Shown here in pieces: positions 19,460-24,832 of a stretch of DNA of 24,832 nucleotides (positions within the stretch are counted from its first letter, which is position 1; each line of letters begins with the position of its first letter). The translations under genes and the position numbers were made by a program. Under the pieces are notes generated by a model. It saw only the letters and a list, made by a program, of their open reading frames with translations, made no database searches and was not told where the DNA came from. Source of the DNA: Candidatus Kaiserbacteria bacterium RIFCSPLOWO2_01_FULL_55_19 (lineage in GTDB: Bacteria > Patescibacteriota > Minisyncoccia > Phycocordibacterales > Phycocordibacteraceae); NCBI GenBank assembly GCA_001781715.1, contig MFMD01000036.1:1-24832 (forward strand). Reading direction: 5' to 3'.

Positions 19460-20830
19460 ATGTTTCTCCCGTTCTACGATAAGCTTGCGGGTCTGGTGGC
19501 AGAATCGCGCGATACTGTCGGCGTCCGTCCGTTTCGCTGGCCGCCATTTATTGCGGGCGTCGTCCTCATTTTCATAGCGTACCTGTTCTTGCCGGCCCAA
19601 GTTGATCTGGCGCTTTCCCTCGTCCTTTTCTTGGCGCCCGTGTGGTTGCCGTTTCTTCTTGTCGGAGGCGCCTATCTCCTTTGGATTGTGATGCGGCGCT
19701 CGGAGTTTATCGCCAGCAAGCCCTATGTACTGCTTGAAATCAAGCTCCCGCGGAATCTGGTGAAGACGCCTCTCGCTATGGAGGCCGTGTTATCCGCCAT
19801 GCACTACACGAAGGGCGAGAGCAATTGGTTCCAAACAGAATGGCAAGGCCAGGTACGTCCCTACTGGTCGCTTGAGATTGCGTCGTTTGAAGGGAAGGTC
19901 CACTTCTTTGTATGGACGCGCTCGGATTTCCGCCAACTGGTTGAGAACGCCTTTTATGCGCAATACCCTGGCGTACAGCTGGTTGAGACCCTTGATTACA
20001 CACGCATGATAGATGCACAGCCCGAGGATTTTGCCATCTGGGGTTGTGACTACAAACATACAAAGCCAATCGATGCGTATCCCATCAAGACCTACGTTGA
20101 GTACGGGCTGGACAAGATACAAGAAGAGCCGGAACAAGTTGATCCATTTGCATCTCTGATTGAGTTTTTTGGTTCTATCGGCAAGGGTGAAAACCTCTGG
20201 CTACAATTCGTTTTCCGCGTTCACAAGGGCGAGAAGTACAATAAGCTCAATAAAGAAGGTAAGCCATATACTTGGCAAGACCAGGCGCTTGAGCAGATAG
20301 AGGAAATTCGCAAGAAAGCGGGTACCAAGAGCAAGTTCTTTGACCCCACGACCGGCAGGATGATTGAGACCGAAGGGTTCCCGAATCCGACTAAAGGGCA
20401 GATGGAGACCATCGCCGCAATTGAGCGGAATGTGTCTAAACTCGGCTTTGATGTCGGTGGTCGTGCCGTATACATTGCGGCACGCAATAAATTCAACGCC
20501 ACCATGATTACCGGTATGATAGGCCTCTTCCGGTCTTTCACATCAGAAGGGTGGAACGGACTAAAACCGACCCATTTTGGCATGGAATTCAGCGACTATC
20601 CGTGGGAGTTCGGGAATGAACGCCGCAAAGATATCTTCCGGCGAAACATCGTACAGGCGTACCGTCGTCGGCAGTATTACCACGAGCCCTTTGATATGGG
20701 CGATGCGATGGTTATGAGTACCGAGGAGCTCGCCACCGTCTTCCATATCCCGTCCCAGTCCGTTCAGGCGCCGGGTCTCGTCCGTATCCAGTCGGCGACG
20801 CGCGAAGCTCCTTCCGATCTCCCCACCTAA
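19460..20830 (+). CDS. Membrane-anchored protein resembling the N-terminal part of HerA/VirB4-type proteins (456 aa)
   Basis: Two hydrophobic segments near the N-terminus (about 29-46 FIAGVVLIFIAYLFLPAQ and 50-78 LALSLVLFLAPVWLPFLLVGGAYLLWIVM) are followed by about 375 cytosolic residues. These include VLLEIKLPRNLVKTPLAMEAVLSAMH, a WSLEIASFEGKVHFFVWT strand pair and, at the end, MSTEELATVFHIPSQSVQAPGLVRIQSATREAPSDLPT. That closing pattern (EELA-x-x-FH-x-P ... P-x-L-x-R-x ... AP-x-x-LP) is what usually precedes the ATPase domain of large HerA/TraG/VirB4-like proteins. Here the protein ends exactly there and the next gene is mltG, so no Walker motif is present. The family assignment is from memory of such patterns. 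A partner ATPase may be encoded elsewhere. Confidence 0.7.
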   Translation: MFLPFYDKLAGLVAESRDTVGVRPFRWPPFIAGVVLIFIAYLFLPAQVDLALSLVLFLAPVWLPFLLVGGAYLLWIVMRRSEFIASKPYVLLEIKLPRNLVKTPLAMEAVLSAMHYTKGESNWFQTEWQGQVRPYWSLEIASFEGKVHFFVWTRSDFRQLVENAFYAQYPGVQLVETLDYTRMIDAQPEDFAIWGCDYKHTKPIDAYPIKTYVEYGLDKIQEEPEQVDPFASLIEFFGSIGKGENLWLQFVFRVHKGEKYNKLNKEGKPYTWQDQALEQIEEIRKKAGTKSKFFDPTTGRMIETEGFPNPTKGQMETIAAIERNVSKLGFDVGGRAVYIAARNKFNATMITGMIGLFRSFTSEGWNGLKPTHFGMEFSDYPWEFGNERRKDIFRRNIVQAYRRRQYYHEPFDMGDAMVMSTEELATVFHIPSQSVQAPGLVRIQSATREAPSDLPT

Positions 20831-20836
20831 TTCTGC

Positions 20837-21793
20837 ATGGATGCTCCCCGGCGTTACTTCCCGTTACTTCTCGCGTGCGCGAGTATTTTGATTTTATTCG
20901 GCGGCTGGCACTACTTATTTGCGCCGCCGGCGACCTTTCCTGCCGGAGGTGTTGTAATTATCACAAACGGCGCCTCGGCACCCGAGATTGCACAAGAACT
21001 TGCCGATATGAACATCATCGCGCACCCCAATTTCTTCCGTTTCCTCCTCCGTATCTCGGGGACCAGCGGACAAATTCACTCGGGCACCTACCGCTTCCAG
21101 TCCCCCGAGAGCATGCTCGCGATCGCGTACCGACTTGTTACCGGTTCGTACGGCATCCCTCCCGTCCGTCTGACCTTTATTGAAGGCAGTACCGTCCGCG
21201 AGATGGCACTGCAGGTAGGAGTGGCATTTCCGCATATGACGAAAGCAGATTTCCTCCGTGCAGCCAGTCCCTACGAGGGATACCTTTTCCCCGACACCTA
21301 CCTCTTCTCCCCATCTGCAGACGCAGCATCCATCGTGACAGCGATGCGGGACAACTTTACGGCGAAGCTCGCATCGTCTACGCCCGCTATCGCCGCGTCG
21401 GGACATTCTCTCTCCGATATTGTGATTATGGCCTCACTGATTGAGAAGGAGGCGCGTACCACGGTGAGCAGACGCACGGTCGCCGGCATCTTGTGGAATC
21501 GCTTGGAACTCGGTATGCCGCTTCAAGTTGATGCCGTGTTCGGCTACATTTTCAACCGCGAGACCTACTCCCCCTCATTTAAAGACCTTACGGTTGAATC
21601 GCCCTACAACACCTACACGCACACTGGACTCCCTCCAGGACCGATTAATAATCCCGGTCTTGATGCCTTTGACGCAACCATCAACCCGACGAAGACGAAC
21701 TATCTGTATTATCTCACGGGCAAGGATAATCTGATGCATTACGCCACAACCTATGCCGGCCATCTAGCTAACCAGCGCAAGTATTTGAAGTAA
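20837..21793 (+). CDS. mltG: Endolytic murein transglycosylase MltG (YceG-like)
   Basis: MltG cuts nascent peptidoglycan strands at the membrane and is thought to set glycan chain length. The 318-residue product has one N-terminal membrane helix (about 8-28, FPLLLACASILILFGGW), a LysM-like region with ITNGASAPEIAQEL, and the catalytic YceG domain: YEGYLFPDTYLF, IVIMASLIEKEA (catalytic Glu about 203), VAGILWNRLELGMPLQVDA and SPYNTYTHTGLPPGPINNPG. The C-terminus ends normally after YLTGKDNLMHYATTYAGH. It starts 6 nt after the preceding stop with no clear ribosome site, and mnmA follows after 9 nt, so mltG sits in one transcription unit with both. Confidence 0.94.
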   Translation: MDAPRRYFPLLLACASILILFGGWHYLFAPPATFPAGGVVIITNGASAPEIAQELADMNIIAHPNFFRFLLRISGTSGQIHSGTYRFQSPESMLAIAYRLVTGSYGIPPVRLTFIEGSTVREMALQVGVAFPHMTKADFLRAASPYEGYLFPDTYLFSPSADAASIVTAMRDNFTAKLASSTPAIAASGHSLSDIVIMASLIEKEARTTVSRRTVAGILWNRLELGMPLQVDAVFGYIFNRETYSPSFKDLTVESPYNTYTHTGLPPGPINNPGLDAFDATINPTKTNYLYYLTGKDNLMHYATTYAGHLANQRKYLK

Positions 21794-21802
21794 GATGTGC
21801 CC

Positions 21803-22723
21803 ATGGATGTACGCGGGAAGAAGATATTCGTAGGGCTTTCGGGGGGCGTTGATTCGGCGGTGTCGGCCGCGCTTCTAGAGCGCGCAGGAGCGAGGGTTAC
21901 GGGGGTATTTATCAAGGGTTGGTATCCGCCCGAGATGCCCTGTGCGTGGGCAGAGGAACGCCGCGACGCGATGCGGGTTGCGGCGCATCTACATATTCCA
22001 TTTCTCACGCTTGACGCCAGCGCTGAATATAAGAGAAGCGTGATTGACTATTTGCTCTCCGAGTATCGCGCGGGACGGACGCCGAACCCTGATGTGATGT
22101 GCAACAAGGAGGTGAAGTTTGGCGCATTTTACCGCTTTGCAAAAGAGATGGGGGCAGATGCGATAGCTATGGGGCACTACCGGCGCGGTGAAAAAGACCA
22201 GAGCTATTTTCTCTGGGCAGTACCGAAAGACGTTCTCAACGCGACGATATTTCCCGTAGGAGAGATGGAGAAGAGTGAGGTGCGCTCGCTCGCCAAGGTA
22301 TTTCATTTGCCCGTGTCCGAGAAGAAGGACAGTCAGGGCATCTGCTTTCTGGGAAGCGTTTCCGTCAAAGAATTCTTAGAAAAAGAGCTCGGGAGCGATA
22401 ATCCGGCGCTGTTGTATACCATTGGCCAGAAAGTTGGAGGCAAGTATGTCATCGGCAAAGATGTGGAGAAGAAAGAAATTACAGTGTCCAAGACGCGCGC
22501 CGGAGGCGCGCGGGCGATCGGATTTATCGATGCAAACTGGTTTGCTGAATCGGCGACAGCGACTGAGGCCCAGTATCGCTACCGCGGACCGCGCATACAA
22601 GGGCGCATTGATAAGGGCTCTTTTATGAGTGCAAACCCGCTTCCTGACCTCCCTGCGCCCGGACAGTCAGTCGTCTTCTATCGAGACAGTGAGCTTGTCG
22701 GTGGTGGTATCATTACCGTATGA
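21803..22723 (+). CDS. mnmA: tRNA-specific 2-thiouridylase
   Basis: MnmA adds sulfur to U34 of Lys, Glu and Gln tRNAs using ATP. The 306-residue product has the PP-loop GLSGGVDSAVSAALL (SGGVDS 13-18), NPDVMCNKEVKFGAF with the nucleophilic Cys 100, GHYRRGEKDQSYFLW, and DSQGICFLG with the second catalytic Cys 181. The C-terminal beta-barrel (YTIGQKVGGKYV...) is compact: 306 residues against about 360 in E. coli, mostly through shorter loops. GTG 21797 or ATG 21803 could be the start; ATG places the normal number of residues before the PP-loop. Its TGA overlaps the start of the next gene (ATGA). Confidence 0.94.
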   Translation: MDVRGKKIFVGLSGGVDSAVSAALLERAGARVTGVFIKGWYPPEMPCAWAEERRDAMRVAAHLHIPFLTLDASAEYKRSVIDYLLSEYRAGRTPNPDVMCNKEVKFGAFYRFAKEMGADAIAMGHYRRGEKDQSYFLWAVPKDVLNATIFPVGEMEKSEVRSLAKVFHLPVSEKKDSQGICFLGSVSVKEFLEKELGSDNPALLYTIGQKVGGKYVIGKDVEKKEITVSKTRAGGARAIGFIDANWFAESATATEAQYRYRGPRIQGRIDKGSFMSANPLPDLPAPGQSVVFYRDSELVGGGIITV

Positions 22724-23133
22724 ATCATATGCGTCTTTGGACCGCGGCGACTATTATTGCGGTCTTCATTTTTGTTGGATTTGTCCTCTCGGTACCGCGA
22801 GCAAGCGACGGTCCGATTGTACCGTTACCGGAGGAAGTGGAGGCACCGACACCATCGGTTACCGTGCATGATGTGTTTAAGAAGGGCATTCACACCATCA
22901 CTGCTTCGCTCCTTGCGCCAAACGCCTGTGCGACAGTTACGGCCAGCTCCACGCTCCAAAGCACTGCCTCAAGTACTGAAAGCATACTGATTGCAATTGA
23001 GCTCGCAATAGATACGGGCGTATGTCTACAGATGCCGACTCTGATAAAGGTTTCTACAACCGTCACTGCACCGTCAAATATACCGATTACGGCAAGCGTG
23101 AACGGCGTGATGGCATCTACCACCGAATCATGA
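22720..23133 (+). CDS. Small exported or membrane-anchored protein (137 aa)
   Basis: No family is recognised. It has an N-terminal hydrophobic segment (about 7-24, WTAATIIAVFIFVGFVLS) without lipobox, then an acidic proline-rich linker (PIVPLPEEVEAPTPS). An extracytoplasmic domain of about 90 residues follows, rich in Ser, Thr and Ala, with two cysteines (about 70 and 102) that could form a disulfide. Segments such as TVHDVFKKGIHTITASLLAPNACATV and ELAIDTGVCLQMPTLIKVSTTVTAP suggest a beta-sandwich. The start ATG 22720 overlaps the mnmA stop (ATGA); ATG 22729 is an alternative. Its own stop overlaps the start of the nuclease gene in the same way, so all three are translationally coupled. Confidence 0.72.
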   Translation: MNHMRLWTAATIIAVFIFVGFVLSVPRASDGPIVPLPEEVEAPTPSVTVHDVFKKGIHTITASLLAPNACATVTASSTLQSTASSTESILIAIELAIDTGVCLQMPTLIKVSTTVTAPSNIPITASVNGVMASTTES

Positions 23134-23966
23134 CATTACCGGTCATTATCAAAGCGGATGGTACGCGCGAGATCTTTGACCCCGCGCGTCTTGTGCGATC
23201 GCTTGAACGCTCGGGCGCCGGCGAGCACACAGCGGAGCGGATCGCGCGTGCCATCACCAGCACGGTGAAGCCCGGCGCCTCCTCAAAAGAGATTTATACA
23301 AGAGCATTTTCACTCTTGAGGAAAGAGGCCCGTCCGGTCGCCGCTCGTTATGCGCTTCGGCGCGCATTGCTCGAGCTTGGGCCGACCGGACACCCTTTTG
23401 AGGATTTCATCTCACACCTCTTTCGCAAAGAGGGGTGGGAGGTTGAGACGCGCAAGATTATCCAAGGGAAATGCGTTCCGCACGAAGTTGACTTTTATGC
23501 ATCGCATCCGGGGCAGAACACCTTTCTTGCGGCTGAACTCAAATATCACAATGACCCCGGGTATAAGACGGACCTGAAAGTCGCCCTGTATGTGAAGAGC
23601 CGTTTTGATGATATCTTTTCGTGCGATCCTACCGTGCGTGCGTGCCCTCTTGACCGCGGGCTCCTCGTGACCAACACCAAATTTACCTCAGAGGCCATTG
23701 TCTATGCCGAATGTTCCGGTGTAGAACTGCTCGGCTGGGGATACCCGCTCAACAATACGCTCTTTATGCGTATGAGGAGTGCGGGCGTCTATCCGATCAC
23801 GACGCTGACGACTCTCTCTCACGCTGAGAAGAATCTCCTTATTGAACACCAAGTCATTGCGGTTGATGAGGTCATGCGCGACCGCCGTCTTCTGGACGTA
23901 TTGCATCTCTCCGCCGAACGCGTTGGCGAGCTGCTTGCCGAGGCAGACGGCCTTCTCACGCCGTAA
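23130..23966 (+). CDS. ATP-cone domain fused to a PD-(D/E)xK restriction-endonuclease-like domain (278 aa)
   Basis: Residues 2-85 form an ATP-cone (VIIKADGTREIFDPARLVRSLERSGA, SSKEIYTRAFSLLRKE, RYALRRALLELG), the nucleotide-sensing module best known from ribonucleotide reductase and NrdR. From about 88 to 200 an Mrr-type nuclease fold follows: HPFEDFISHLFRKEGWEVE, HEVDF (D121) and FLAAELKYH (E136-x-K138), matching the PD-(D/E)xK catalytic pattern, then YVKSRFDDI. The last about 50 residues (SHAEKNLLIEHQVIAVDEVM...LLDVLHLSAERVGELLAEADGLL) look like helix-hairpin-helix DNA-binding. It could be a nucleotide-regulated nuclease; there is no methylase next to it, so it is not an ordinary restriction system. 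Its end overlaps the converging murE-like gene by 11 nt. Confidence 0.85.
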   Translation: MTLPVIIKADGTREIFDPARLVRSLERSGAGEHTAERIARAITSTVKPGASSKEIYTRAFSLLRKEARPVAARYALRRALLELGPTGHPFEDFISHLFRKEGWEVETRKIIQGKCVPHEVDFYASHPGQNTFLAAELKYHNDPGYKTDLKVALYVKSRFDDIFSCDPTVRACPLDRGLLVTNTKFTSEAIVYAECSGVELLGWGYPLNNTLFMRMRSAGVYPITTLTTLSHAEKNLLIEHQVIAVDEVMRDRRLLDVLHLSAERVGELLAEADGLLTP

Positions 23967-24832
23967 TCCTTTTCAGCTCTTCATGAGCGACTTTCGCGTC
24001 GCTCCACGGGATTCGTGCGCCTTTCGGACCCATAATGTAGGGGTCATCTCCTTTCCCGCTGATAAACACGACCGAGCCCTTCTCGGCCATGGAAAATGCT
24101 TTTTGTATCGCTGTGCGCCGATTAAGTATGAACTCATACGGGCGGTTTCGTATACCGCGCGCAATATCCGCGGCAATCGCTTCAGCTGACTCGTCGTAGG
24201 GGTCATCCTCGGTCAAAATAATGTGGTCGCAGTGCTTGTCCGCGACGGCGCCCATCACCGCGCGCTTGGCCGTATCGCGTCCGCCGCCCGCACTGCCGAA
24301 GAGGCAAATCTTCTTTATTCCCGCATACACGGTGAAGGATTGTTCAAGAGAATCCGCCGTATGCGCATAATCCACAATGACGATGAAGTCCTGTCCTTCG
24401 TCAATGCGCTGCATCCGACCGGGGACGAGGGTGAACTTCCCGAGCGCGGCCTGTATCACTTCTGGAGCAATATCGCGACTCTCCGCAAAGGTTGCCGCTG
24501 CAAGCGCGTTCAGAATATTGAACTCTCCAGGGAGAGCGAGATGCATCTCTACCCCGCGCCAGATAAAATCGCTCCCCTTAGGGTTTGTGGTGAAGGGTCG
24601 TGCATCAGCAACGCCGTAGGGGCATTTGACCCCGACACGCGTAGCGAGGAACCGGCTTCCTTCCGCATCATCACGGTTCGCGACGATTGTGTGTGCCGAT
24701 GCCTCCCCGCGTTCAAGCGCGCGAGCGAGAGTCAGCTTCGCCTCAGCATACTTCGCGTAGGAGCCGTGCGACTCAATATGCTCCGGCGATAAATTAGTGA
24801 AGAGAAGCGCATCAAGGTCAATAAAGGCATGG
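23956..24832 (-). CDS. MurE-like Mur ligase, C-terminal part (5' end outside window)
   Basis: About 291 codons of a Mur ligase are present. Such enzymes add the third amino acid to UDP-MurNAc-dipeptide in the cytosol. Visible are FTNLSPEHIESHGSYAKYAEAK (central-domain motif with the lysine that is carbamylated in MurE), LPGEFNILNALAAATFA, PGRMQRI, VIVDYAHTADSLEQ, CLFGSAGGGRDTAKRAVMG, and a C-terminal stretch ending SGKGDDPYIMG. The amino-acid specificity motif, DNPR in diaminopimelate enzymes, reads EDDPYDE here, so the added amino acid cannot be called. The ATP P-loop lies outside the window. The stop overlaps the nuclease gene tail-to-tail by 11 nt, with no terminator between them. Confidence 0.85.
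   Translation of the reverse strand, partial: HAFIDLDALLFTNLSPEHIESHGSYAKYAEAKLTLARALERGEASAHTIVANRDDAEGSRFLATRVGVKCPYGVADARPFTTNPKGSDFIWRGVEMHLALPGEFNILNALAAATFAESRDIAPEVIQAALGKFTLVPGRMQRIDEGQDFIVIVDYAHTADSLEQSFTVYAGIKKICLFGSAGGGRDTAKRAVMGAVADKHCDHIILTEDDPYDESAEAIAADIARGIRNRPYEFILNRRTAIQKAFSMAEKGSVVFISGKGDDPYIMGPKGARIPWSDAKVAHEELKRITA

Noticed and set aside
1..24832. CRISPR arrays, insertion sequences, rRNA genes
   Set aside because: No regularly spaced direct repeats of 25-40 nt, no transposase-like ORFs and no rRNA segments were recognised.

Overview
The window looks like a chromosomal segment of a Candidate Phyla Radiation bacterium. Parcubacteria, and within it something near Kaiserbacteria, fits best, but this is inferred from gene content and was not tested phylogenetically. 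The supporting signs are: a DUF5671 membrane protein; a stand-alone SWIB domain; a sigma-region-4 protein fused to HARE-type winged helices; shortened repair enzymes; small membrane proteins without known relatives; tRNA genes with no encoded CCA end; and promoters whose -10 box lies only 6-9 nt before the start codon, which implies many leaderless mRNAs. Genes are densely packed, often with ATGA stop/start overlaps.

Layout. 1-1100: 3' end of tgt, a bidirectional terminator, a possible small structured RNA on the minus strand, and a 63-residue minus-strand gene whose promoter overlaps that of uvrB. 1096-7309: a complete nucleotide excision repair block, uvrB-uvrA-uvrC, with a shortened UvrA and UvrC. 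7364-9098: a 40-residue gene, ddl, tRNA-Ala(UGC) and an inosine/xanthosine triphosphatase. 9107-9456: tRNA-Pro(CGG), tRNA-Val(CAC) and tRNA-Pro(GGG) on the minus strand, with tRNA-Ala(CGC) divergent on the plus strand. 9464-11311: a four-gene minus-strand operon, one flavodoxin-fold quinone reductase followed by three small membrane proteins, every junction an ATGA-type overlap. 11366-12347: tRNA-Ala(GGC), a lipoprotein gene and a SWIB gene. 12475-13681: three small genes, the last a paralogue of a membrane protein in the four-gene operon. 13717-18266: ychF, a DUF5671 gene and leuS. 18315-24832: the sigma-4/HARE regulator, a membrane protein that resembles the N-terminal part of HerA/VirB4-type proteins, mltG, mnmA, a small exported protein, an ATP-cone/restriction-endonuclease fusion, and, converging on it, the 3' part of a murE-like gene.

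Functions fall into DNA repair (UvrABC), translation and tRNA modification (Tgt, LeuRS, MnmA, YchF and five tRNAs), and peptidoglycan synthesis (Ddl, MurE-like, MltG). The rest is poorly characterised membrane and regulatory material.

The most unusual signal is a set of palindromic elements inserted in frame inside essential genes. A two-arm element with 15-nt self-palindromic arms occurs in both uvrB and leuS with almost identical arm sequence. uvrA carries an element of the same architecture but different sequence, and leuS has a further 29-nt palindrome. They resemble in concept the palindromic elements known inside Rickettsia genes. A second theme is loss of metal-binding cysteines in Tgt, UvrA and UvrC.
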